In this document: piece after piece, positions 1 to 12,547 of the stretch
How positions within the stretch are numbered: position 1 is the first letter of the stretch
Layout: each line of letters opens with the position of its first letter
From: Carya illinoinensis
Taxonomy: Eukaryota > Streptophyta > Magnoliopsida > Fagales > Juglandaceae
Direction of reading: 5' to 3'
Assembly: GCF_018687715.1 (NCBI RefSeq)
Contig: NC_056752.1
Location: forward strand, 48,091,837-48,155,836
DNA: 64,000 bases
Made by a program: the position numbers and the translations under genes
The notes under the pieces: model-generated
The model's database searches: none
Told to the model about the DNA's origin: nothing
What the model saw: only the letters and a program-made list of their open reading frames with translations

Positions 1-529
1 CTCAATTAACAATGGAAGAAAATTTAAACACGTTTAAGGCTAATTATATTCCTACACAACAGCTCCACACCCAACACACTATTATTTTTAAAGTGTAAAA
101 TAGAAAATAGTAAAATAATAAATTTATATTTTTTAATAGTATGAAAAAGTACGAGACTACTGTATATATTTTCTGAATTATATAATACCAAGTAATAAAA
201 CACAACCTCGGCCATGATTTTCATGAAATGATCTTGATAATTTGAAATTACACATGCAGAAACCCTTAATATGGAAAACCAAAAACTCCCATTTACATAA
301 CATGTAACCCACATTAAAGAAGATGCAACCTCAAATGAAATGTGATCATCGATCGTAGAGAGATGTCAAGGAAAGTGATCGTGCATCCCGGGTCAACGAA
401 CAAATGTCCTCCCATTAATAAAAGGAAAACACTATAAATATAAAAGAAATTATAAAGAGATCCAACACACTGATGTATTGCACTACCAATGTATCATGTG
501 TCTTTTTTTTTTTTTTTTTTTTCTTTCTC

Positions 530-1190
530 ACCTTGAACTCCACGTGCCTCTTCCCTCCCCTCCTCCCCCTTCCCTCTCTCTCACCCCTCCATGCACTTGC
601 CCCTGGTGGTCGGAGACCACCTTAGGGTCAAGGTGGATAGAAGCCGCCGACGGTGCCGTTGGAATGTGGTCGTAGCTTGTGCCGGCGGGGATATGGGAGT
701 GTGCGGTCATGGATTGTGCAGTTGGAGTGTGGTGGTGGTGAGCTTTGCGTGGTTGGGTGGTCATGACTTGCGGTCGACGGCCTTCATCCGTTGGCTTAGG
801 GGGCAGACATTGCCAACGAGGGAAAGGGAGAGGGAAATGGGAGGAGGGGCGGTGCATGATTCCAACGTGGCTGGGGCGGTATAGGATTGAGTTTTGCTAC
901 ATACAAGTACAGTCGCGCACTAATTTGTGTACCAATATTGATTTATTCATACTTAAATTTAAATTAACACTGTTTTCAATAAAATTTACTTTTTGACCAA
1001 TCACATCATATTTGTGCACAGATTAGTACACAATTATACTTGCAATTATATTTTTTCTATAGAATTATGTAGCCGATTGCCATCGTCCTTTGGCTGGAGA
1101 GCCACCTTGGGCAACTAGAGATTGCCAGCGAGTGAATGGGTGAGGGAAATGAGACAAAGGGAGAGGGACGTGGTGGGGGGTAGAAAACAG
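530..1190. repeat. GC-rich transposon-like sequence split by a MITE
   Basis: The blocks at about 770-850 and 1,075-1,170 share ordered words: a 'ccttcatccgttggctt' / 'catcgtcctttggctgg' pair, then 'attgccaacgaggg' / 'attgccagcgagtg', then a 'gagggaaatg' purine stretch. They look like two diverged copies of one sequence on either side of the small inverted-repeat element. GC content is far above the surroundings. I do not recognise the family. Long open frames in the GC-rich part have low-complexity translations and were not called as genes. Confidence 0.4.
902..1044. mobile_element. MITE-like element with 31 bp terminal inverted repeats
   Basis: The left arm at 902-932 and the right arm at 1,014-1,044 are imperfect reverse complements. 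Both read roughly TRCAAGTAYARTYG in the outer part and end in a GTGYAC-type inner part. About three quarters of positions match, and an 80 bp AT-rich middle separates the arms. It has no coding capacity. Family and exact ends are not known; the target duplication is not clear. Confidence 0.55.
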
Positions 1191-1764
1191 GAAAAAAAAA
1201 AAAAAAAAAAGTATAACGTGGCGTCTTGTAAGTAAACTACAATCAATGTATAGGATCCATTGGTGAGATTTTTTTGTATCTCTAACAACTCTAATAAAAA
1301 AAAAATATGATAAAACAATATTTTGTAAGATGATGTATCGATTAATCTTGCCTGTAATTGTGCACTCTAATTTCTCCCATTTGTCCCCTTACAGACATCA
1401 TGTACAGCTAGCAATAAAAATTTATAAGAATAATATTAAATACAGTAAATAGTTTATTATTAAAAAAATGAAATTTATTATTAAAAAAATTAATTTTTTT
1501 TTTTATATAATCTTAAATTTATTATATGATACTTACTTACGCTATAATTATAAATATCATTATGCAAAATCTTCCCTTTTCGCGCTAGCTAGCCAGTTGA
1601 TCTTGCTCGTATATTTGTCGACCGCTAAAAGGTCTAATAATATTTGATTGATTCACGTACACGTCCTCCGGACAACCTCTTGCAAAACAGAGCAAAGTTC
1701 TGTATCATGATATATATGCCGACGTACGTATAATCTGGCTAAAACTTTTGACTTTTCCATGTTA

Positions 1765-1965
1765 TTATTATAGGTACTGTCAAATGTGTATATTAGTATA
1801 AATAATTTTTTTTATTTTTTTAAAATATTTTTTAAGCACCTTTAATTATTAAAAAATAAAAAAAATATATTCCTTAACTATTAAAAAGATAAAATAAAAT
1901 AAAATAAAAATATATGAATGGACATATTTAATAATTATACTGTCATTTTTCTTATTATATATGCA
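1765..1965. repeat. short AT-rich repeat element, family C copy 1
   Basis: The core has a run like 'aaatatatgaatggacata' followed by 'ttaataattatactgtcat' and a pyrimidine stretch. The same ordered words recur at 2,605-2,690, so this is a repeat family and not unique spacer. It probably represents a decayed MITE. Ends are approximate. Confidence 0.35.
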
Positions 1966-2456
1966 TTAAATATTAAATTAATTCTCTTGTTAATCTATAA
2001 ATTTATTTTTATAGATTCTCTTGGAGGCTAAAACATGATTTTCATCAAATATATAATAAGTCTTAAACAATTATTGATGTAGATCATGTATCGTTTATAA
2101 TAGTATACTAAAGAGAAATGATGATCATGCAGAAATAAATAAATGGAGTAAATTAGAATTCAATTTTAAACATAGGGACTAATATACCCATCATCCTTGC
2201 TAACTATCAAGATAATCAGAATTAAGAACAACCTCCTCTGAAAAAGTTTTTAGTTTTGTGTATAATTCAATTATCCCGAAAAAACAAATGATCAGTTCTG
2301 ATTTTTTATTAAATGACATTGGATTTACGTGAGATTTAGTAAGGATATTCATGACGAGTTTTGAAGGACAATCAAAAGTAAGATAAGTACTACAAACACA
2401 AAAAACTTGTATAAAAATTAATTTATAAACTGATATGGTTTCACATAATCTATTAA

Positions 2457-2695
2457 GGATAATGTTAGGATGCACGTCAAATGTGCATCCCAAATATGCA
2501 CACCATGCAAATGGCTTTTTTTTTTTTCTTTTTCTTGTTAGCATTTCTTAATTATTAAGGAAAAAAAAAAAGAAGAAATTTCACTAATAGTACTCGTTTT
2601 CTTAATCATTAAGAAAAAAAAATTAAAATATATAAGTGGGCACATTTGTAGACATATTTAAGAGTCATACTATCATTTTCCTTTTGTTAAATCTA
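2457..2695. repeat. short AT-rich repeat element, family C copy 2
   Basis: Its right half ('aaatatataagtgggcac', then 'catactatcattttcc') parallels the end of the copy at 1,765-1,965. Internal pieces 'ttcttaattattaagg' and 'ttcttaatcattaagaa' are themselves palindromic. It is non-coding and is probably a decayed MITE. Confidence 0.35.
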
Positions 2696-4253
2696 TTTTA
2701 TTATAAAACTATTTTATAATTAATTGAGACTGCGCCTCGGATTGATTGTCCTTTTTATTTTTGGCCGGCCGCTATATATATAAATATCTATTCTATTATA
2801 ATAAGTGGCTATCTAACTGTGAATTGTGACTTTTGTTATTTTTGCGTTAACTTTTGTTGTTTTTTCGTTAAGTCCAATTTTACCAAAATGCCCTTAAAAC
2901 CTTTAACTATTTGACGTGTAGTTCCATTGTAGAATTTAATCAAAGATATTGTTTTACCAAAAGGCCCTTAATAGCCCTGCAGCACATATAAATTGACGTC
3001 TCTTTTTCATGTCTTTTTTATTCTGATAATGTACTCATTTTTCTTTCTTTTTGTTTCAATTTTTTTAAATAAAAAAATTAAAATGACTTTACTCTTTAGA
3101 ACAAAAATACTTTAGAGCATTCTCATTGTAAAATTTAACTTTAAGTAAATTTAACTAATAAAATACTTAAAACACTCAATATATAATATTAAATATTAAT
3201 ATTAATTAGAATATAATTATTATTAATATTAATATTTAATATTATTAATTTGATTAGAATAAAATTATTGTTAATATTTTAATTAGTAGAACTATAAAAT
3301 GTGAAAAAAGAAAAATTTTAAAAATTATTAAATTAATAATATTTTATTATTATATAGAAAGTAAATAAATAATCCAATATGGATGCAGACCAATACTCAT
3401 ACTTTGCTGAAGTTTATATATATATTTTTTATCTTGATTTTTTTGTCTTTTTTTAACTTTGTATTTGTTTTTTTCCAGATAAATAAACTACTGATTTTTT
3501 CACTTTCCTTTTTTAATTTAAATCATTATGTCAGGTATACCTCAAGGCTAATGCACCCGGGACCGTTCTCGTGTGTGTGTGTGTATATATATATATATAT
3601 GTCTGTAATTTTGATACTATTGTATTTATTTCTTCGACGGATTCAACGTTCAATCTAAGCACTGCCGGCACCTAACGGGCATAATATATAACGTTAAATT
3701 TGTTTATGGTTATAACCGTAGGGGTTTCTTTCCATCATATGCATGAAAAACGACAAAACCTACGAAGAAAATAACCATTTCCGGAGGGTAAAGAAATAGT
3801 CAGAGACTTATATAATATCACCCGATAAACCCTAGCTACACAGTACGTAATCAACTCCCAACAACTAGCAGCCAAAATTAGAGCACGTACGTACAACTCG
3901 CTGAATTAAAGGAATTAATTAAGTTCTTAATGGTAAATTAAGGACGTCCTCTGCAAAATCAATGCGTTTCTGATGATCTACCCCAGCAAACAGAATAAAG
4001 AATTGAACCACTTTAATTATTAATCTTCTTTTCCCTTTTTCCAGCTGATGATATTATGTATACGGATAAAGCTTTTTCTCTGTGATTGGATGAATTATCT
4101 TTTCTTTTCTCCTCCTTTTTTTATAATTTTCCAGTGCCCATTCCAATCGTGGTGCTATAGCTATAGAAGTGATTTTAGGAAATTATAAGAAGAATACGAG
4201 GAGAATACGTTGTACGTAGTACGTACGTACAACTACACACACTCTTATCTGAT

Positions 4254-4268
4254 CTTCTATATATTCGC
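4254..4268 (+). promoter_or_regulatory. probable TATA box of the first SAUR gene
   Basis: The string TTCTATATATTCG lies about 55 bases upstream of the SAUR start codon at 4,316, which would give a short leader of about 25-30 bases. The leader also contains an upstream ATG at 4,294 in another frame. Position and sequence fit a plant TATA element; no transcript data are available. Confidence 0.45.
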
Positions 4269-4315
4269 TCGCTGATCGCTCTCCAGATATTCCATGGTCC
4301 GGGCCGGCCGGAAAG

Positions 4316-4807
4316 ATGAAGCAGTACCGGTTATGTCGAGGTTCCAACTGGCTGAAGAACAATATTCATTGGCTAATGTCATGGCCGTGGTCTCCAGTAC
4401 CTTATAACCAGAAACGTCCAGCGAAGAAGCTAATTATTAGAGAAAATTCATGTGCTATGAAGGAGTCATTGCTTGCAGGAGATCATGATCAGCTGTCCGA
4501 TGGCAGGAGTACTAGTACTACTACCGGAGTGCAAGTAATTCCAAAGGGGTTCTTGGCAGTGTATGTTGGGACGACAGTGGTTAGGAGGTGTGTGATTCCA
4601 ACGAGCTACTTGTCGATGCCGGATTTTAGGATTTTAATGGAGAGAGCGGCTGATGAATTTGGGTATGAGCAAGAGGGAGGGCTTAGACTTCCTTGTGAGG
4701 AAGAAGATTTTGAGAAGATATTATTGACATGTTGGGCCAACTCCAAGTACGACAGAAAGAAGAACAATTATAAGAAGGTTATGAAGGTATTATGCGTACG
4801 TACGTAA
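4316..4807 (+). CDS. SAUR-like auxin-responsive protein
   Basis: This is a small auxin up RNA family protein of 163 residues with no intron, as usual for SAURs. The family core runs from about residue 74 to 140: VIPKGFLAVYVG, then VIPTSYLSMPDFRILMERA, EFGYEQEGGLRLPC and a DFEKIL motif. The first 70 residues are variable and lysine/serine-rich. In known SAURs the core protein inhibits PP2C.D phosphatases and so promotes proton pumping and cell expansion; that role is inferred here from the family. The start at 4,316 gives the longest frame, but later in-frame methionines also exist, and an upstream ATG at 4,294 opens an overlapping frame. A second SAUR lies 2.3 kb away, facing it. It could match the Arabidopsis SAUR near At3g20220, judging only from neighbouring genes. 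Confidence 0.88.
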   Translation: MKQYRLCRGSNWLKNNIHWLMSWPWSPVPYNQKRPAKKLIIRENSCAMKESLLAGDHDQLSDGRSTSTTTGVQVIPKGFLAVYVGTTVVRRCVIPTSYLSMPDFRILMERAADEFGYEQEGGLRLPCEEEDFEKILLTCWANSKYDRKKNNYKKVMKVLCVRT

Positions 4808-7071
4808 TATGGGATCATGACAAGATAAGGTGCATGCATATATGCACGCACGCATGGTAGGTGTGGTCGGAATTAATCAAAACTAAAATTTTCGATCGGA
4901 AATCACATTGCGTGATCATGTATATATATATATGTCTTCGGTCCTGATCAGCCATGCACGAGAATATTCACGAGAAAACGTTGGTCATTAATGCATGTCT
5001 TAATCTCTTTTTATGAATTCTAAACGGCAGGCATGAGTACGGTACAGCATGCATGCATGCATCAGCAGGTTCAATTAATTCCAAGTAAATAATTTCCTAG
5101 CTTTCTCCTTCAAAATCAATCTTAATTTCTTATTTAGGTCCATTAATGTATACATGATACACATGATCGAGTTGATCAGCCGCTTGCGCTTCATGCGCTT
5201 GTGAGCATGCATTATTAATTTTTTTTAAAAAATATTTGTCTTAATATTTAATTTAATCTGTAAATTAAGTACTTTTCCCAATTACATAATTAATATATAT
5301 TTAATATTATTAGAATTTAATAAAACTTATTTTGGGTAGGAGGAAAAACTCATGCATGTACAATTAATGATGGCCAACCAATTATTAATTAAGTAGTGCT
5401 AGCCCCAAAGTACACATGATGAGTTGTATCCAAATTAATTCGTCTGACCACTAATGATCAGTGATCAATTAAGAGATTAATGCAAACTTTAGTGATGCCC
5501 AACATAATAGAGATTATTTTGTAGGTTAGTTTTAATAGATAATCAATACAGAGAAAATAAGATAATCACACAAAAATATAGAGAACACTCTGAAAATTAT
5601 TAATTAATAGTAAAATTTAAAATTATTTTATGAAGTCTACAAGTCGGACTTAAATATCTACAAAATTTGAAATTATGAAAATGGAAAAATTTAAATTATT
5701 ATATGAGAAATAAATACATAAATAAATAAGAATCTTACTAAAAATTTGGTCAAATTTGAAATCAGAATCACTTTCAAACTTAAAACTAAATATTTACTAA
5801 CAAGACAAAAATGAGCATAAATATATAATTTGAGAGAAAAGAACTAATATCGTCAATATATATATATACTTTGAGAGAAAATAACTCATGATATTATTCT
5901 AATTTGATTTGAGAGAAAATAACTTACACCCATATCAATTTAGATTTGCACCATTTACCAACAACGTGGAGATTAGGATACATACCAATTATTTACGGGT
6001 CGGTGACTCCAAAAGATACAATGATCATCTACTATATATTAAGACCCGGCCCATTGTCGTGATCCCAATCATTTTGCTAATTGTTACAATATGTATTAAC
6101 ATAGCATATATATATATATTATAAGCTGCTACTTATTTTGGACCATCGTCGCCAGCCGGCGGCCCATCGTCGCCACCCTACCATTTCGAAGAGAGCTGGT
6201 CAAATTTGTTGCACAGTATCTCACCTAAATTAAGAGCACAACATGTATTAATCGTTTTTTCCCAAATATATATAATTAACATATGTATAGAGCATTAGTT
6301 TTGATAGTTATGATATAGTACTACTTTACGCAATTAATTTTTTTGATGATCAGTCTAGCATGCATGCATCAATATTCATTAGTAATGCCATGCATTTATT
6401 TAGTTACTTTTAATCTAAAACCGATACTTGAAACGATATATCCAATTAATTCTTTTTTATTTATTTAATTTCTCCAGCTAGCTTTCTTTCACTAATGTTA
6501 ATGCGCGCCTAGCCTTCACCATGGGGAAAAAGAGTACAACATGGTGCAATAAAGACGTACGGAAGAAGAAGAAGAAGAAGACAGCTGATGCACAGTACTT
6601 AAGTGCAATATCAGATCAAGTCATGCCTAGCTTGCTAGTACTTGTTCCATGATCTTACGCGCGCTTATACATGCAGATGTACGTATGGCCTTATCGCGGG
6701 AGTGGTGGGATGACAGCATTGAGTAGCACTGCTACATAGATCATTGGCTTCTACACATGATTATATATATCTGAGAGGAAACTCAAGGAGCTTTTTCCTT
6801 TATAATGGAGAAAATCATTGTCCTTTTCCACCAAAATAATGGCAGATACGATACAACCTGGATCCTAATCCATATGCAACTAATTCATACCTATTTTCCT
6901 TCGTGAAAGTCGATACAGATCTTATTCACTCTAAAATCTCCCCAGATCCGATCACTATTCTCTCGGTAATTATACATTACATTCAAAACATAAAGTGGGA
7001 AAAGAAAAAAGAAAAAAGAAAAGAAGCAAGGCATGCATTTGGTGAAGCAGAAAAATCAGGTGATCATCTTC
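4808..7071. other. spacer between two convergent SAUR genes
   Basis: It contains the 3' regions of both SAUR genes. It is AT-rich, with many TGCATGCA and TATATA strings. Open frames at 5,909-6,124 and 6,903-7,106 have no family resemblance and I do not call them genes. No RNA gene was seen. Confidence 0.6.
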
Positions 7072-7608
7072 TCATCTACACATTTGAGGATGATGAGAGG
7101 GTGTGAGCTCACAATCCGATGAGTAGCAGTATCCAATCTTTTCGTTTTCAGCATCGAAACCAACCTCATGTAAGTAGAATACCTCCCTTTTCTCTTCAAC
7201 CGCCTTCAAGATTTTCTCGAACACTGATACTTCACACGGAATTTTGAGCACGCCCTCTTGTTGGAAGCCAAATTCTTCTTCGGCTTCTCGCAATAATATC
7301 CCAAATGCTTGGTGACCCAAGTAGTGTGTCGGGATGATGAATCTCTTCAGTTCCTTCCCTACACAAACGGCAAGAAAGCCTTTCGGGACGACATCTGTGG
7401 AAGCCCCCGCAACATCTGAGAAGGAGAGTGTTCTCTTTAGGAACTTGATGCTTTTACTGCCATTGCTAATATTGGTGGTGCTGGTAGAGCTAGAAATAGA
7501 AGTATTAATGGAGCTGTTTTTTGGAGCATTAGCAAGCTTTTTCCACTTCTTCAGGATCTGTTGAAGCCTAACAATCTCTCTGATCTTGTTAGACTTCTTT
7601 GAATCCAT
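7072..7608 (-). CDS. SAUR-like auxin-responsive protein with long N-terminal extension
   Basis: This intronless gene codes for 178 residues. The N-terminus MDSKKSNKIREIVRLQQ, followed by a KKWKKLA stretch, is the basic leader seen in the longer SAUR subgroup. The core runs from about 79 to 150: VVPKGFLAVCVGKELKRF, IIPTHYLGHQAFGILLREA, EEEFGFQQEGVLKIPC and a FEKIL motif. It ends in an acidic, histidine-containing tail. The serine/threonine/asparagine-rich linker at about 33-55 is low complexity. Compared with the other SAUR in this window, the core is clearly homologous but the leaders are unrelated, so the pair looks like two subgroups and not a recent tandem duplicate. The start at 7,608 is supported by the conserved leader. 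A TATA-like TATTTAAA lies about 105 bases upstream (7,712-7,719). Confidence 0.9.
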   Translation of the reverse strand: MDSKKSNKIREIVRLQQILKKWKKLANAPKNSSINTSISSSTSTTNISNGSKSIKFLKRTLSFSDVAGASTDVVPKGFLAVCVGKELKRFIIPTHYLGHQAFGILLREAEEEFGFQQEGVLKIPCEVSVFEKILKAVEEKREVFYLHEVGFDAENEKIGYCYSSDCELTPSHHPQMCR

Positions 7609-9434
7609 GAACTTTCTTGCTTGCTACAGAGAGGGCAGCTAGCTAGCTGTGACTTTTTCTCCTCCCTCGGATGCTCCTCTGTGTGAAAGCACAAGTAGGT
7701 AGTGGTGTAAGTATTTAAAGAAGTGAACTGAGTCGATCATTATCATTAATTATTAGTCTATATTTTATATATATATATATATTTATATATGATTAAATAT
7801 GGGTACATGATAGGTTATTGGTGTCTGGTGCAACTGCCTTAGCCCTCGTCATGATGAATTCATGAATTCTATCAAGTGGTTTTTGTTTGTTTAGTGATGA
7901 TCTACTCCCTGGCCGGTCATGAATGGCTCCTAGATTTCTGTTGAAATCCCTCAAGTATGCATACTCATGCGCAGCTACCTTTTCATGTGTAGCCACTGAA
8001 AATCTTTTGTCATATTAGGACGCTCAATTCTCTAGCAGTAATTTATGACCATAAATTACTGTACCGATTCTTTTGGTCAACAATTGTAAGTATTTGTCAT
8101 CTGAAATTTTTCTCATAAAAGTAGAGTTCATTTGTGTAAAATGAGATAGGCAAAACAGAGAGAAAGTGGACGTGAGAGAGAAATTGTTAAGTGTTTGTAA
8201 TCTCATACAAACTCAATAAATTTTGAGTCAAGTTAACGTAAGTAATTTGTTAAACCACTTAAATATCGTCTTGTGTGATTTTAGACAGGCTAGAGGCACA
8301 AACTAACTCTCTTAGCCTGCCTTATGCACCTGCAATTTTAGCTGAATACTCTCATTTTATGTGTGTAAAATAAGCCACCCTGAGACAGAAAGATAGACGG
8401 GCCGGCTGCATTTATATATATTATAATTGACCAAGTCTGATCTGACCATTAACTGACACTTTTTATTCTTTAAAAGTTCTAAATTTACTGTTTTTCCTTC
8501 GAAGAAAAGCATATGGTCAAGTAACTTTTTACGTACGTACCATATTGCGAAATACACATGAAATATAATCTACCCAGTACTTCATGGTAAAACCCTCCAC
8601 TTGCAGATAAATTATATTCATTCAATTATAATCTTTGCAGACGTTTCAAATAATGCAACTTGCGGGATGTCATGACAGAGATCTGAGACTTCCTTTTTTG
8701 TGATCTGAATTTAAGTGATCACTAATTATATATATATATATATATATATCTCCAATGATCTCGATCGTGCTTGTGTATATGGATGGTAAATCGTTGGTCT
8801 TTCGTACATGCATCAGTACTTAATTTAAAGCAAGTTGTAACTTGTTTTGATGCAATCTATCGCTTTATATATAAGATCATCGGATGCTCTCCGCCATTAA
8901 CATTAATTATTACTCTCTCGATCGGCTCTCTCTGGATATCTCTATCTTGATTCCCGTTCAATGTTATTTAGTGATCAATTGTTGTGGTCTTTTATTTATT
9001 TTTTTAATTAAACTAATTCTGTGTGCTTAGAAGGTCGTGGAAGATGTCAGTACTACTCAAGAAATTCCATGTGAAATGCCGATGTCCTCCTATAAATTAG
9101 AAAGAAAGAGAGAAGAAGGATCGAAAACGTTATAAAGCTAGGCCACGAGGTTGACATCTTAATTAATCAGTACGTACTCAGAGAGAACATGGGTGTCCTT
9201 TTCATTCAATCATGAAATCACTTTTTTAATATCTATTTGCCCAATATTGGATTAATGATTACTCGAAATTGTGGTATTTTATTTATATATACTTGGAAGT
9301 TGGATGTTCCACGGAATCAAAAATCTCTCTCCTCGTTGATCAACATATATAACATGCATGCATGGAGAAGAACATATATATATATATATATCATGAGTTT
9401 GTTCTCCTGATTGTAACCATCATTATCAAATTTG

Positions 9435-9600
9435 AGTAATATTACATACAGTCGTGAAATATATAAGTATCGTGTATTCGTTTTGAAAAAAAATGAAATC
9501 CATTATTAAAAAATTTTATATGGATATCGTATTTATTCACTTTTTTAAAGTTATTGCGCGGCACTTACTCACTCACGACTCATGTAACTATCATTTCTCA
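9435..9600. mobile_element. MITE, family B (TACAGTCGTGA ends)
   Basis: The left end GAGTAATATTACATACAG, then TCGTGA, pairs with the right end, whose reverse complement reads GAGAAATGATAGTTACATGA then GTCGTGA. The middle contains 'ccattattaaaaaattt' and 'cacttttttaaagttatt'. The length of about 165 bp and lack of coding potential fit a MITE. I recall very similar elements from walnut-family genomes, but this is memory and not a search. Confidence 0.6.
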
Positions 9601-10163
9601 TATAGCTTAAGCTAGTTGTGCTTATTATAATTAATTAGATCATCATCTAAAGCTAATTGGTGTATATGGGGTACTACAATATTCACACATACACACACTG
9701 CACACATATATATACCAAAATAATATGTGCATATATATATATGCACATATTATGTGGTCAGTTTGCATTGCTAGTTGGATTAAAATAGAAAGTAATTACT
9801 AATGGGCTTACGATTTGGTCAAAGGTCGTAGAGATCAGTAGATGGACAAATCGTACACTTCGGTTTAAGAGCACTTTAAATCCCGGGTTTTATGTTATTA
9901 ATTAGTATGATCTCTATGCATTGGAAAAGTGATAACCAATATCTTAATCCCTAGATGATTGCTCAGCACATGAAGTTTAGCTACGTACGGGAGTATATAA
10001 ATGGATCTGTATTAACCATCTTTCGCTATATATATAATGAGTTTCCTGAAGTGAATGCATGTTGATCTCCATTTGCATTAAAGTTTGTTTCTAATCACAT
10101 GACCCCCCTGTTTATGGACATTATATATATGATGAGTATGCAAGCATGTAGTAATTAATTGAA

Positions 10164-10167
<4 letters not shown>

Positions 10168-10253
<86 letters not shown>
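10168..10253. repeat. (TC)n microsatellite, about 43 units
   Basis: An almost perfect dinucleotide tract that ends in TGTCTGTGTGAGAG. A tract this long is likely to be length-polymorphic. Confidence 0.97.
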
Positions 10254-10257
<4 letters not shown>

Positions 10258-11033
10258 GTGTGAGAGCAGTCAGAGCATATGGTGGAACTTGGAATGATCA
10301 TAAAACTATATATGAGAGACTAATTAGAAGTTCAATCTAGTATGGTATCTGAAGTGTTCAATTTTTAAGTTGTAACGGACGTTGCCATTTACTTATACCC
10401 GAAAGAACAAAAGTTTCTATACATGATATATATATATTCCCGGATGATCTAATAAGTGTATATATATATATATAGAGCAACCACATACGTACAAATGTAA
10501 TTAACAGTACTTCTTTTCCCATGCGGTAGTACTATTCAGCGTAAAGCTGGACATGCACCGAGCTGAATTATTGTCTGATCTTTGGGAGAAAAATTAAACA
10601 ATAATTAGAAATGTCTTCATATATACATAGAGCTTGTTCCAATAAAATAGAGTTATAATTTGGCATGTGTTTTCTCTGGTATACACGACTACTTCTTATT
10701 AATTAAACATGCATCTAATTTATATTCTAATTAAGCGCCTACGTCCCTTGATCATATATATATATATATATATCTACTGGAATTTATAATAATGAAAGGA
10801 ATATATAATAAAGAAGTATTCTTATATGTAAAGAGAAAAATAAATTAACAACTTCCAAGTAATTTATTAATTTCTCAAATTAGTGAAGGCCTCTGGGCCT
10901 TTGTGCTCTCGATCATTCATATATATTGCACATATATAGGCAGAATAAAGTACCTATTTCAGTAGAAAATTCTCAAATTTATCTGATTTTATATACACTG
11001 TAATATCAGTTTTATCCACCAACTCCTTGCAGA

Positions 11034-11040
<7 letters not shown>

Positions 11041-11076
<36 letters not shown>
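11041..11076. repeat. (GA)n microsatellite
   Basis: A perfect dinucleotide tract of about 18 units in intergenic sequence. Confidence 0.95.
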
Positions 11077-11079
<3 letters not shown>

Positions 11080-12149
11080 CCACATGACAAAGAATTGTCA
11101 TCTCGTATATATATTATATCGATCGATCTCCAGTTTTTACTCATGAGTTAGAAAACAAAAAACAAACCTAATGATTATTCTGGCTTTCTGTGTCTCCTGC
11201 ATGATGATCAGGTGCACCGTGCATGCATATATCTATAATGGGCAAAAGGAGGCGAATGCATGCAGAAGGAAATTTTGAAATACTGTAACTGTCAAAAATT
11301 ACAGCCACAAGATTTATTCGATCGAGTTAATAACATGCTTGACAAAAAAAATAGAAAACATAATCCAAAATGATTATCATGTGATAGGACTATCAGCTTC
11401 TATATATATATATATATATATAGCATATAATAATATTAAAAAAATCACTAGCAAAATGCAAGGATTATAACAAACAATGAGCTGATAAAATTATAACTCT
11501 CACTGCAAAAAATAAAAAGTAAAAAACCCAGAGCAACAACTGATCATGATATCTAATTAATCCTCATTAATTTACTGGCAGTTAAAAATCAGTACTAGAA
11601 CTGATCTCAGGCTTCAGTACCGTCCCGGCGCACGCGGAGAGAAGAAAACGTTTACAACGATCGACATGGATCAGATAGCATAATAATGATGAGCAAAGGA
11701 AAGGCACATGAATTGAAGCAGCTGAATAGCTAGTCATGTTCGTCAGTCTTTTGCTGGCAAAAGCAGGCCAGGAGCTAACTAGGTAGCTGCATGCAGCAGA
11801 TGCATGGAGGGTCTGATCAAGGAGGGACGAGAAACGAAGCAAATAAACCGATTAACTGAATGGGGTCATGACTATAGCCTAGCTCCCAGCTTCTTCTGCT
11901 CCAACTCTCTGCCAATTCAATTATTAATATGCCAAGTTTCAATAATATGATCATTAGCATAAAGCAAATAATGAAATTCAGTTGACTGACACAATCACAC
12001 ATTCATGACATAAATATCTTTTTTATTTGCAACTCCCAAAATAAAGCTACCGTATCTTTTTGGGTCCCTTCCAATCATACGCATTTATCTCATGCAGTCC
12101 ACAAGTAATAATTGACTGTGCATGATGCGCATGCAGTAGTAGTTGACAC

Positions 12150-12303
12150 ATGAGAACAATCATAATCTACTTACAATTATGAAATATGTAATTATTGTAT
12201 AGTTATTTTGAAAAAGAGTAGAGTCAATTATTAAAAAATTAATTAATTTTTTTTTTAAATGATTCATTACGCTTGTGCACTCACAACTGCAACTATCATT
12301 TCT
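12150..12303. mobile_element. MITE, family B, degenerate copy
   Basis: It shares with the 9,435 copy the middle 'attattaaaaaattaatt' and the right end 'ctatcatttctc' preceded by 'cactcacaactgcaa'. The left end is eroded. It is non-coding. Confidence 0.45.
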
Positions 12304-12489
12304 CTTTATCGAAACATAAATTTGTATAAATGCATCTTGCATGTCTCGAAGATGTCATCATAATCCATGCAAATGCTTCAAACGGGCATGCACGGGAAAC
12401 TAACTAGAGTTGTCTCTTAATTAGCTAAAGTTTTCAGGTTCTGTTCTTGGTAGCCCATGCTATATAGCACCTTACGTGTAAGTTATGAT

Positions 12490-12491
<2 letters not shown>

Positions 12492-12544
<53 letters not shown>
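12492..12544. repeat. (GA)n microsatellite
   Basis: A perfect dinucleotide tract of about 26 units. Confidence 0.95.

Positions 12545-12547
<3 letters not shown>

Larger units (their letters stand above)
1..4315. other. intergenic spacer, AT-rich, no gene recognised
   Basis: No open frame here looks like a conserved protein. The stretch holds a T run of about 20 at 503-522, a GC-rich block at 530-890 with a related block at 1,075-1,185, a small inverted-repeat element between them, two diverged copies of another short element (near 1,765-1,965 and 2,457-2,695), and a GT/AT microsatellite at 3,571-3,600. The last 100 bases are the promoter and leader of the SAUR gene that follows. Confidence 0.7.

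Noticed and set aside
528..884. Overlapping open frames on both strands in the GC-rich block
   Set aside because: Low-complexity proline/histidine or arginine/glycine translations, no family resemblance, and the block looks like transposon-derived DNA.
9700..9760. Palindrome around ATATATATGCACATATT as a microRNA hairpin
   Set aside because: It is a short, AT-rich perfect palindrome with no room for a mature microRNA duplex of normal composition.
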